Shown piece after piece: positions 1 to 5,207 of a stretch of DNA of 5,207 bases. Position 1 is the first letter of the stretch. Each line of letters opens with the position of its first letter. The notes beneath the pieces were generated by a model, which worked only from the letters and a program-made list of their open reading frames with translations, was not told the DNA's origin and made no database searches. Position numbers and translations under genes: made by a program. Source of the DNA: Planctomycetota bacterium (GTDB taxonomy: Bacteria; Planctomycetota; Phycisphaerae; UBA1845); the NCBI GenBank assembly GCA_022566435.1, contig JADFIX010000371.1, positions 1-5,207 of the forward strand, read 5' to 3'.

Positions 1-1899
1 GTTTCCGTCAAAATCGCCGAATTCGCATTCGTCCGGTCGGGACGTGAGGTTGCAGTCGAGGGTTGCCCCGACGGGCGTGTACGACACATCGACAATAATG
101 TATGTCGGATCACACCCGCTCAAGACGCTGTCCACCCATATCGTCGGCCACATGTTGATGACCGCATCGCCTCCGGCCACAATTTCGTTGAACAACGGCG
201 CTGGGATGATCAGTTGGTCTTCGTCCGGCTCGGCAGGGCAGCGCTCGAGTTCGCCCGTGTAGATACTCCCGAGTTCCACGCCGTTGAGATCGACGACGAT
301 ACTCTCCAACTCACCGCCTCGAAGATTTGCAAAAGCAATGAACGATAACACCACCTCGAATGCGGCAAACGGCGGTGATTCGATCGTGAAACTCTGTGGA
401 TCGGTGATCCCGATCGGCGAAAGCTCTCCCGACGATGCGGCGAAGTCATCGCTGATATCGCATTCATCGACTACGCCGTTGCCGTTGCAGTCTTCGACCG
501 TTCCTTCTGCAATATCGCACGAGTCCGGTCTACCGTTGAGGTTGCAGTCTTCGGCCGTACCTTCGGTGATATCGCACGCGTCCAGACTGCCGTTGCCGTT
601 GCAGTCTTCGGCCGTTCCTTCCGTGATATCGCACGCGTCCAGAATGCCGTTGAGGTTGCAGTCCTTCCCTGTGCCCGATCGCAATTCTTGGCCGTCGTCA
701 AGGTCGTTATCATTGCAGTCGGCCAGCAGGACAAACAGGCCGCTCGCGCGATCCGACACCAGGATGACGCCGCTGGGCAGGCCGGTATAAACGCCCCAAG
801 CGCCTTCGAAAGTCGTATCGTCGCTGGTGGGAAAAGTATCGAAAAACCCGACCTCGTGAATGTTTACAACGTTCGGCGCAAAGAAAATGCGCAACCCGGT
901 CGTGTAATTCGCCTCATAAATATAATGGCCGCGTACCATGAGATTGTGGTCGATGGCGGAGAGGCCGTTCCCGAAAGTTCGAAGGAGGACGGGGTTCTCG
1001 ATGTCGTCGACTCTGATCACATAGGTGGTCGTAAGATTGACCGTCCCCCGAAACTCATCGAGTTCGTCGCCGAGATAGAGAAAGCGACGGTCTTCGCTCA
1101 ACCAGCCCTGATGGCAGTACTCTAAGGTGGGATAGAGCAGCGTCTTGACTGTTTGCATGTCGTCCTTGTCGGTGACGTCCACGATTGCAAGGCCCGACGC
1201 ACCGGCGAACGCGAAGGCGATCTCCCGACCCGCCAGCGGTCCTTCGGTATAGGAAACCACTTGAATGTCGTGTACGTAGGCATCGGACCAGCAACCGACG
1301 ATTTCCGGGAGCGCGGGATTGCTGAGGTCAGCCACCACGATCCCACCGTTGGCGAGGTTCGATCCGACAATGTAGGCGAAGCCGCTGTCGGTGTTGACGA
1401 AGATATTGTGCGCCGTGGCGAGCCCTAACGGCGAGAAAGTATCTGATGAGATCAACTTATTGTCGATCTGCTCCAGAGAAATGACCTGCAGGCCTCCGCC
1501 CTCTTCATTAACGTTGTAGGCGTACTCGTCGTACACCGCCATATCGCTCCACGTTGAGTGTAGATCCTGTATGGTTGCGACAACCACCGGATTTTGCGGG
1601 CCAGTGATGTCCACGAAGCCCGTGCCGCGCTCCAGCCCGAGAATGGCGTACTCTCGACCATTTGGTGAAACATATCCCCATACGTCGTTGGCACCACCCG
1701 TCGTACCCGCGAATGCTGACAGGGGAACGTGACTGAGCATTCTCACGCGACTCGAAGCGAACACTGTTTCCGCACTGGTGGCCGGCGGCGTTGCTCGAGA
1801 TTTCTCAACGTACGAGGGCGGTAGGGCGGTCACACCTAGCGGGAAAAGAAGCCGGCATCCCAGCATCGCGAACATGCAAATTGTAAGTCGTCGTTTCAC
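1..1899 (-). CDS. Secreted choice-of-anchor B / LVIVD-repeat protein with dockerin-like DCNxNG repeats (3' end beyond window)
   Basis: The frame is open for 633 codons from a GTG at 1899 to the left edge, so the C-terminus is missing. I chose the GTG because it gives a good signal peptide: KRR at residues 2-4, a hydrophobic core to about 24, and a likely cut near VTA|LPP. GGGGGA also lies 7 nt upstream. An ATG three bases into residue 9 (1875) is the alternative. Residues about 50-393 match the downstream-encoded paralog's choice-of-anchor B domain. They include LVIVD-like strands (GTGFVDITGPQNP, GGIVVADLSNP, GLAIVDVTDK), YCHQGWLSE at 261-269 and DHNL at 317-320, and probably form a beta-propeller. 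Residues 394-485 are five 19-residue repeats of DCNxNGxxDxCDI type, probably calcium-binding and dockerin-like. Residues about 486-612 form a beta-rich domain with Cys in ERCPAEP and SGCDP, which I cannot name. DCN returns at 615. No catalytic motif is seen. An exported surface or matrix-associated protein is inferred; its function is unknown. Confidence 0.9.
   Translation of the reverse strand, partial: MKRRLTICMFAMLGCRLLFPLGVTALPPSYVEKSRATPPATSAETVFASSRVRMLSHVPLSAFAGTTGGANDVWGYVSPNGREYAILGLERGTGFVDITGPQNPVVVATIQDLHSTWSDMAVYDEYAYNVNEEGGGLQVISLEQIDNKLISSDTFSPLGLATAHNIFVNTDSGFAYIVGSNLANGGIVVADLSNPALPEIVGCWSDAYVHDIQVVSYTEGPLAGREIAFAFAGASGLAIVDVTDKDDMQTVKTLLYPTLEYCHQGWLSEDRRFLYLGDELDEFRGTVNLTTTYVIRVDDIENPVLLRTFGNGLSAIDHNLMVRGHYIYEANYTTGLRIFFAPNVVNIHEVGFFDTFPTSDDTTFEGAWGVYTGLPSGVILVSDRASGLFVLLADCNDNDLDDGQELRSGTGKDCNLNGILDACDITEGTAEDCNGNGSLDACDITEGTAEDCNLNGRPDSCDIAEGTVEDCNGNGVVDECDISDDFAASSGELSPIGITDPQSFTIESPPFAAFEVVLSFIAFANLRGGELESIVVDLNGVELGSIYTGELERCPAEPDEDQLIIPAPLFNEIVAGGDAVINMWPTIWVDSVLSGCDPTYIIVDVSYTPVGATLDCNLTSRPDECEFGDFDGN
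436..720 (-). repeat. 57-bp in-frame tandem repeat array (19-residue DCNxNG dockerin-like units)
   Basis: There are five consecutive 57-bp units, starting on the minus strand at 720, 663, 606, 549 and 492. Each encodes DCNxNGxxDxCDIxxGTxxx or a degenerate form. The units at 607-663 and 550-606 differ at only 5 of 57 bases. The first unit (DCNDNDLDDG) and the last (ending in DDFAAS) are degenerate edges. Position 4 of the motif alternates Leu, Gly, Leu, Gly through units 2 to 5. The Asp/Asn pattern is that of Ca-binding dockerin or thrombospondin type 3-like loops. The conserved Cys pair in each unit fits the GC-type dockerin-like repeats common in planctomycetes. Confidence 0.85.
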
Positions 1900-1906
1900 C
1901 GGCTTG

Positions 1907-1912
1907 TCCCCC
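1907..1912 (-). promoter_or_regulatory. Probable ribosome binding site (GGGGGA) for the GTG start at 1899
   Basis: On the minus strand GGGGGA is followed by seven bases and then GTG-AAA-CGA-CGA. It is a G-rich, imperfect Shine-Dalgarno match. It supports the GTG over the in-frame ATG at 1875, which would lose the basic n-region of the signal peptide. Confidence 0.35.
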
Positions 1913-2023
1913 GAAAAGGTGCCGACATCGCCGCGCGCAGAACCCCGTGCCCGCAATTCCCGTTGCCTCTTCCCGAGAACCCCCGTAGCTTCAAGATCCG
2001 ATCCACCCGGACCGGAAAAATGG

Positions 2024-3427
2024 TCAGTGGGTCGAATCCAAAGCGTGCCGCCCAGCGCTGCGGAGACGATCGTAAAGGACCGACCCGACGACCAAAAAGA
2101 GCAGACACAGCACGACAACTCCCCAAGTCGACGTCGTGGGGATGTCATCACCACCGCCCCCGACGTTTCCGACGGCCTGCGACGGATCCAGCACGAAAAG
2201 GCCGGAGGACTGATCGGAAACGACGACCAGCCCGCTGGGAAACTCCGCGAAGACGCCCCATGCGCCGCTGTAGCCGGGCGAGTTATGGGCCGGGTATGTA
2301 TCGAAGTATCCCACTTCGGTGACAGTCTGTAGATTGGGATCGGTGGCGTCGTAAATACGAAGGCCGCTGGAATAATTCGCTTCGAACACGTATCCGTTTC
2401 TGAGGACCAGATTGTGATCCACGGACGGCTGCCCGTTCGTGAATGTGGCGGAGAGAGACGGATCCGTCAAACTGCGAACGTTGATGATGTAGGTCGTCGT
2501 CGTTTCGACGTTCCCTGATAGTTCATCGCCTTCGTCGTTCACGTACAATTGCTTCTCGTTTTCGCTCAGCCAGCCCTGGTGGCAGTAGGATCGGTTGGGG
2601 TAATGATACGTCGACACCAGGAATATATTCGACTTGTCGGTGACGTCGACGATCTTGAGTCCGCGGCTTCCGGCGAAACAAAAGGCGATCTCCCGCCCGG
2701 CGTTGTTCCCTTGCTGAAACGTGTGAACGAAGATGTCATGTACGGAGCTCCTGTTCCAAGTCGCCACGATTTGCGGACTGCTGGGAACGTTCACGTCGAT
2801 CACGATGATACCACCGCCCGCCAGGTTCCCGCCGACCGCGTAAGCGTAGCCGCTTTCCGCGTTGACGAACACATTGTGCGCCCGACTGAAGCCGGACTGC
2901 GTCATCGTGGTGGCAAGCGATACGTTTCCATTGTCAATGTCGGTCAGGTCGACGACTTGCATGCCGATGCCGCTACCGTCGGTGACGATGTACGCGTATT
3001 CGCCGTAGGTGGCCATATCGCGCCAGATCGTGTTCACATTGCCCGCAATATCTCCGACGATGACCGGGTTGGCCGGGTCGGTGATGTCCACGAATCCAGT
3101 GCCGCGGCGCATGCCGAGAATGCCGTACTCCCGCCCGCCGGGTGAGACGTACCCCCACACTTCGTTGGCACCGCTGCTGCCGCTGGGAAACGCGCTGTTC
3201 GGAACCTGGCTGACAAGAGCGACCCGGTGCGATGTGAAGGCGGTGGCCGCACGGCTGCTGCCGGCGCCATTCGGGTACTTGTCGGAATCCCCGCCGATCT
3301 TGAGAGCGTCGTCCAAGCCGCTCTCCATGGCGTCAAGAATCTCCGGCGGCGGTACGGCCAAGCCGGCATCGCCCATGAAGGTAAACGCGAACCCGGCTAG
3401 AAGCATTTCGAATCTTCGACGTTGCAT
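2024..3427 (-). CDS. Choice-of-anchor B / LVIVD-repeat protein with IPTL-CTERM type sorting signal
   Basis: The product has 467 residues from ATG 3427. That start has AAAGGA 5 nt upstream and places MQRRR directly before a signal peptide (core about 6-24, likely cut GLA|VPPP). An ATG at 3466 would add 13 polar residues and has less support. LVIVD-type strands occur at about 109-120 (GTGFVDITDPAN), 154-166, 205-222, 256-266 (GLKIVDVTDK) and 355-364. Family landmarks are YCHQGWLSE at 281-289, DHNL at 337-340, EANYSSGLRI and GAWGVF. This is the choice-of-anchor B layout, probably a secreted beta-propeller with no known activity. After a Gly-rich linker (421-427) comes IPTTSTWG at 429-436, a membrane helix at about 437-453 and basic RLR. 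That is an IPTL-CTERM type signal, expected to be processed by an exosortase-like system and to hold the protein at the envelope. Thr replaces the usual Leu at its fourth position. The stop lies 124 bp before the paralog's GTG, same strand, so co-transcription is plausible. Confidence 0.93.
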   Translation of the reverse strand: MQRRRFEMLLAGFAFTFMGDAGLAVPPPEILDAMESGLDDALKIGGDSDKYPNGAGSSRAATAFTSHRVALVSQVPNSAFPSGSSGANEVWGYVSPGGREYGILGMRRGTGFVDITDPANPVIVGDIAGNVNTIWRDMATYGEYAYIVTDGSGIGMQVVDLTDIDNGNVSLATTMTQSGFSRAHNVFVNAESGYAYAVGGNLAGGGIIVIDVNVPSSPQIVATWNRSSVHDIFVHTFQQGNNAGREIAFCFAGSRGLKIVDVTDKSNIFLVSTYHYPNRSYCHQGWLSENEKQLYVNDEGDELSGNVETTTTYIINVRSLTDPSLSATFTNGQPSVDHNLVLRNGYVFEANYSSGLRIYDATDPNLQTVTEVGYFDTYPAHNSPGYSGAWGVFAEFPSGLVVVSDQSSGLFVLDPSQAVGNVGGGGDDIPTTSTWGVVVLCLLFLVVGSVLYDRLRSAGRHALDSTH

Positions 3428-3432
3428 AAATT

Positions 3433-3438
3433 TCCTTT
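3433..3438 (-). promoter_or_regulatory. Ribosome binding site for the IPTL-CTERM choice-of-anchor B gene
   Basis: AAAGGA on the minus strand, inside the purine run GGAAAGGAAA, lies 5 nt before ATG 3427. It is the clearest Shine-Dalgarno match in the window. It decides the start in favour of 3427 over the in-frame ATG at 3466. Confidence 0.65.
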
Positions 3439-3464
3439 CCGAACGAACCCCACGAGATTCTCGC

Positions 3465-3494
3465 ATGATAGTCCTTTTGGCCCCATCCGTGCAA
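3465..3494 (-). promoter_or_regulatory. Possible sigma70-like promoter for the choice-of-anchor B gene pair
   Basis: On the minus strand TTGCAC (3494-3489) is followed after 18 bases by TATCAT (3470-3465). The -10 box matches TATAAT at 5 of 6 positions; the -35 is weak, with only TTG conserved. Transcription would start near 3458 and leave about 30 nt of leader before ATG 3427, with the ribosome binding site inside it. The -10 box overlaps the alternative ATG at 3466, which argues further against that start. Planctomycete promoters are poorly defined, so this is tentative. Confidence 0.3.
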
Positions 3495-3676
3495 GCGGCG
3501 TCTCAACGAGTACGCATGCACTACACAAATTGCAGCGTGGCGGTCGGTCGGTCGCCATACCCTGACCTCGACGGCGCCTGCAACGCCCGATATCCAAACC
3601 CGTCTCAGGGCGCGAGAATTCCCGAAAACCTCGAGGGAGCCGCATGCCCGTCTCCCGGTGCGGGGGGCTCGCGTGG

Positions 3677-3723
3677 TGGGTCGGAGCCGTGCCTTGGGCG
3701 CGCACGCTTTGCCATGCGACCCA
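3677..3723. repeat. Nested imperfect inverted repeat in the intergenic region
   Basis: The outer arms TGGGTCG (3677-3683) and CGACCCA (3717-3723) enclose an inner stem, CGTGC (3688-3692) and GCACG (3702-3706), around a 9-nt loop. Unequal unpaired stretches of 4 and 10 bases separate the two stems. A related, diverged stretch with GGGGCCGTGTCTT follows at 3752-3771 and resembles GGAGCCGTGCCTT at 3683-3695. It could be a dispersed intergenic repeat or a structured RNA element. With one copy in view I cannot decide. Confidence 0.3.
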
Positions 3724-3889
3724 ACGGTACCCGCGTACAAACGCATGGATTGGGGCCGTGTCTTCCGCGCAGCCATGTAGCGTGCGTTCCGGACGCATGT
3801 TTATCCATTCGAGCGGTGATCAGTACCACGACCGTCAAGGAGCCGGCCCAGCGCACCGGAGAGTGGACCCGGATCGCCCAGTCTAGTAG

Positions 3890-3909
3890 GGCAGGGTCGA
3901 TGACCTGCC
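3890..3909. repeat. Short perfect inverted repeat (GGCAGG / CCTGCC)
   Basis: GGCAGG (3890-3895) and CCTGCC (3904-3909) flank an 8-base loop. An alternative pairing with one bulged G gives GGCA/TGCC plus GGTC/GACC around a 3-base loop. No T-run follows on either side, so it is not a standard terminator. A weaker stem, GACCC (3866-3870) with GGGTC (3894-3898), overlaps it and could compete with it. Confidence 0.3.
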
Positions 3910-3949
3910 TTCACTATCCCCGTTGCGATCCGAAGTTGTAAGGTTGGTC

Positions 3950-3973
3950 GTTTGACGGCGTTTGACGCGCCGT
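3950..3973. repeat. GTTTGACG direct repeat with 10-bp period, overlapping a 6-bp inverted repeat
   Basis: GTTTGACG occurs at 3950-3957 and again at 3960-3967, one helical turn apart. ACGGCG (3955-3960) also pairs with CGCCGT (3968-3973) around a 7-base loop. GTTTGAC recurs near 4056. Such short matches can arise by chance in GC-rich DNA. A protein-binding site is conceivable, but nothing else supports it. Confidence 0.2.
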
Positions 3974-4209
3974 TTCGTCATCAACATGGTTCGGTTTCGC
4001 GGTTCCGAGGCACGGGGATGCGGGCGCATCCGGTCGTGCTTACCTGCGCGGGCGGGTTTGACAATTGCGTAGGGCGTGGCTTCGCACGCCTGAACCCGTT
4101 CGCACGATTGGCCGCGGATAGAACCCGACCCGATCGCTCGTCTCTCTTTGCCGCATGTCGATGCGAGATCAACTGCGAGATGATGATTGTCTTAGTGTAT
4201 TGTCCGGGA

Positions 4210-4746
4210 TCACTCGCCGGGCTCTTGGTTTTTCAGCTCCGCGAGAATCCGGCGAGCCGCTTGGAGTTTTTCCTCGAATTCGCCTCGACGTTCGGAAACA
4301 AGCTGTTCGAGGATTCCGACGGCCCTGGTAATGTCGTCGATTGCCTCTTCTGCCTTGCCTTGTTGGTGAAGGATCAGACTGCGAAGAGCGAGCGGACTAA
4401 CCAGATCGTCTCTGAGCTCGGTTCGCCCTTCCTGCTCGACGAGACGTGCGAATATCTCGATGGACTTGTCGTAGTCTCTAACCGCGTCGTCGAGCTTACA
4501 CCGGGCATTGAGCGCGAGTCCGCGGTTTACGAGGCTCCTGGCGAGGTCGTTTGCCAGTTCGGCTCGGCCTTCCTGTTCCACGAGCGTGGTGAAGTGCGCC
4601 ACAGTTTCGCTGAAATGAATATAGGCGTCCTCAACTTGCCCGAGGTTTAATAAACAACGGGCGGCGCTACTTTGTGTAGCCCAACGATGCAACGATGGGG
4701 ACGCAGCTCGAGAATCCGTGCGTAACACGCCAGGGCCTTTCCCCAT
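4210..4746 (-). CDS. C-terminal fragment of the frameshifted TPR gene
   Basis: The frame is open from ATG 4746, but its first 18 residues (Arg/Ser/Pro-rich, MGKGPGVLRTDS onward) are out of frame with the ancestral protein. The family-like sequence begins near 4692 with RWATQSSAARCLLNLG. Then come two 47-residue repeats with helix-turn-helix TPR signatures (RGLALNARCKLDDAVRDYDKSIEIF and RSLILHQQGKAEEAIDDITRAVGIL). No Shine-Dalgarno sequence precedes ATG 4746, so independent translation is doubtful unless it is coupled to the overlapping upstream frame. Confidence 0.55.
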   Translation of the reverse strand: MGKGPGVLRTDSRAASPSLHRWATQSSAARCLLNLGQVEDAYIHFSETVAHFTTLVEQEGRAELANDLARSLVNRGLALNARCKLDDAVRDYDKSIEIFARLVEQEGRTELRDDLVSPLALRSLILHQQGKAEEAIDDITRAVGILEQLVSERRGEFEEKLQAARRILAELKNQEPGE

Positions 4747-5207
4747 TCTCGAAGACCATAGAAGCCGTCACCGACCACCTGATTCGTCTCGATAGCACGG
4801 TTTGTTTGTGTCTCGGCATGTTCAATCTTTTTTTTTGCGGTCTGAAACTCGGCGACGGCTTCTTCCACCGGCACAAGGGTCTGCACCTCAGCATAACGAT
4901 GTTGTGCGTTGGCCAGCGTTGCCTTGGTCAGCCGGAAACGCAGATCGTCTACTTTGGACAGTTTATCGAGGTCAACCTCGGTCTCGAACTCCTCAATGAG
5001 CGCCGCGAGCTCTTCGGCTAGCGCGTCGATTGCGGGGTTCGTCCGAGCACGTGAGCCGGCCCTAGTGGCGGCCACAGCCACACCGACAACGAGTTTACGG
5101 GTACGTTCCTTTTCGTTGTCGAGTTCGGTCTGTAGCTCATCCCGTTTTTGTTCCATCCTCGCTAACTTTTGTTCGGCGACATCTTCCATGAATAACGGTT
5201 TGAAAGC
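4647..5207 (-). CDS. N-terminal fragment of the frameshifted TPR gene (5' partial)
   Basis: This is what would be translated if the frameshift is not bypassed: coiled-coil-like helices, the first TPR (GLREWGKALACYARILELRPHR), then 14 out-of-frame residues after the duplication, from CIVGLHK to PPVVY, before a TAA at 4647-4649. The aberrant tail keeps no TPR pattern, which supports a broken frame and not a natural C-terminus. The six codons before ATG 5189 are open to the window edge. Confidence 0.6.
   Translation of the reverse strand, partial: AFKPLFMEDVAEQKLARMEQKRDELQTELDNEKERTRKLVVGVAVAATRAGSRARTNPAIDALAEELAALIEEFETEVDLDKLSKVDDLRFRLTKATLANAQHRYAEVQTLVPVEEAVAEFQTAKKKIEHAETQTNRAIETNQVVGDGFYGLREWGKALACYARILELRPHRCIVGLHKVAPPVVY
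4682..4697. repeat. Exact 8-bp tandem duplication (CAACGATG x2) causing a frameshift
   Basis: CAACGATG at 4682-4689 is repeated without change at 4690-4697; the flanking bases do not extend the repeat. Eight is not a multiple of three, so the extra copy moves the TPR reading frame. With one copy removed the minus strand reads RPHR-WATQSSAARCLLNLG. This puts the conserved Pro of one TPR and the next helix at the usual 34-residue spacing. Confidence 0.85.

Larger units (their letters stand above)
3471..4209. other. Intergenic region with no convincing gene
   Basis: About 740 bp lie between the stop of the TPR gene (4210) and the promoter area of the choice-of-anchor B gene. Open frames exist on both strands, but none shows a ribosome binding site, a recognisable domain or a believable protein composition (many are rich in Arg, Pro, Gly and Cys). 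The plus-strand frames are antisense extensions of the flanking genes. What is visible is several small inverted and direct repeats, listed separately. There is no tRNA, and no stem followed by a T-run that would make a clear terminator for the TPR gene. Confidence 0.6.
4210..5207 (-). pseudogene. Frameshifted TPR / coiled-coil protein gene (5' end beyond window)
   Basis: One reading frame enters from the right edge and is open through ATG 5189. That ATG has no visible ribosome binding site, so the true start may lie outside. The frame stops at 4647, and the homologous continuation lies in another frame that ends at 4210. Deleting one copy of an 8-bp tandem duplication (4682-4697) joins them into a 323-residue product counted from ATG 5189. 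Reconstructed layout: Lys/Glu-rich coiled-coil-like residues 1-34 and helical 51-135; a TPR near 138-166; then TPR helices, including two 47-residue repeats starting LVEQEGRAEL and LVEQEGRTEL; and a C-terminus ending in NQEPGE. TPRs mediate protein-protein contacts; the partner is unknown. No signal peptide is visible in this part, and cytoplasmic location is inferred. It may be a decaying gene, a reversible slippage allele, or (less likely) an assembly artefact. Confidence 0.75.

Noticed and set aside
436..720. Regularly spaced repeats as a possible CRISPR array
   Set aside because: The units are contiguous 57-bp repeats without spacers and are in frame within a secreted protein, encoding DCNxNG loops.
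1855..1869. Lipobox-like MLGC in the signal peptide of the left gene
   Set aside because: The Cys sits in the middle of the hydrophobic core and is followed by more hydrophobic residues (RLLFPLGV). The -3 position is Met, so a normal signal peptidase I cut near residue 25 fits better.
1778..2332. Plus-strand open frames across the gap between the two paralogs
   Set aside because: They overlap the signal-peptide region of one gene and the sorting signal of the other in antisense. They are rich in Arg and Pro and have no supporting signals.
3333..3856. Overlapping minus-strand frames upstream of the choice-of-anchor B gene
   Set aside because: Three frames are open at once, all Arg/Gly/Ala-rich with no domain, and they run through the probable promoter and start of the real gene. 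None has a convincing start site.
3009..3941. 310-codon plus-strand open frame
   Set aside because: Its first half is antisense to the well-supported choice-of-anchor B gene, and the rest runs through the intergenic region. It has no ribosome binding site, no domain and a shadow-like composition.
4073..4090. GGCGTG / CACGCC stem as a terminator for the TPR gene
   Set aside because: The stem is only 6 bp, has no T-run on the minus-strand side, and lies about 120 bp past the stop codon.
3952..4650. 232-codon plus-strand open frame
   Set aside because: Most of it is antisense to the TPR repeats, which show clear protein-level periodicity on the minus strand. The plus-strand translation has no recognisable motif.

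Overview
This window looks like an ordinary stretch of a fairly GC-rich environmental bacterial genome, most likely from the Planctomycetota and perhaps a Phycisphaerae-like lineage. Three things point there: Cys-containing DCNxNGxxDxCD repeats (the 'GC-type' dockerin-like kind), an IPTL-CTERM type C-terminal sorting signal, and a TPR protein with 47-residue LVEQEGR-type repeats. The lineage is an inference, because there is no rRNA or marker gene here. All three genes lie on the minus strand.

Region 1 to 1899 (minus) is a secreted choice-of-anchor B / LVIVD-repeat protein. It starts at a GTG with a signal peptide and runs off the left edge with no stop. After the propeller-like domain it carries a block of 19-residue Ca-binding-type repeats, a beta-rich domain with no name I can give, and then the start of another repeat block.

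Region 2024 to 3427 (minus) is a complete second choice-of-anchor B paralog. It has a signal peptide, the same five LVIVD-like stretches and the same YCHQGWLSE and DHNL landmarks, but it ends in IPTTSTWG, a membrane helix and basic residues. It lies 124 bp upstream of region 1 in the same direction, so the two may be co-transcribed. Both products are probably exported and held at the cell surface by different devices. No enzymatic activity can be assigned to either.

Region 3428 to 4209 has no convincing gene. It holds a plausible promoter and ribosome binding site for the paralog and several small inverted or direct repeats.

Region 4210 to 5207 (minus) is a TPR / coiled-coil protein that enters from the right edge. 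It is split into two frames by an exact 8-bp tandem duplication at 4682-4697. Removing one copy restores a single frame and also correct TPR spacing, so the lesion can be located to the base. It is either a young pseudogene or a slippage (phase-variable) allele.

I found no mobile element, CRISPR array, tRNA or rRNA.
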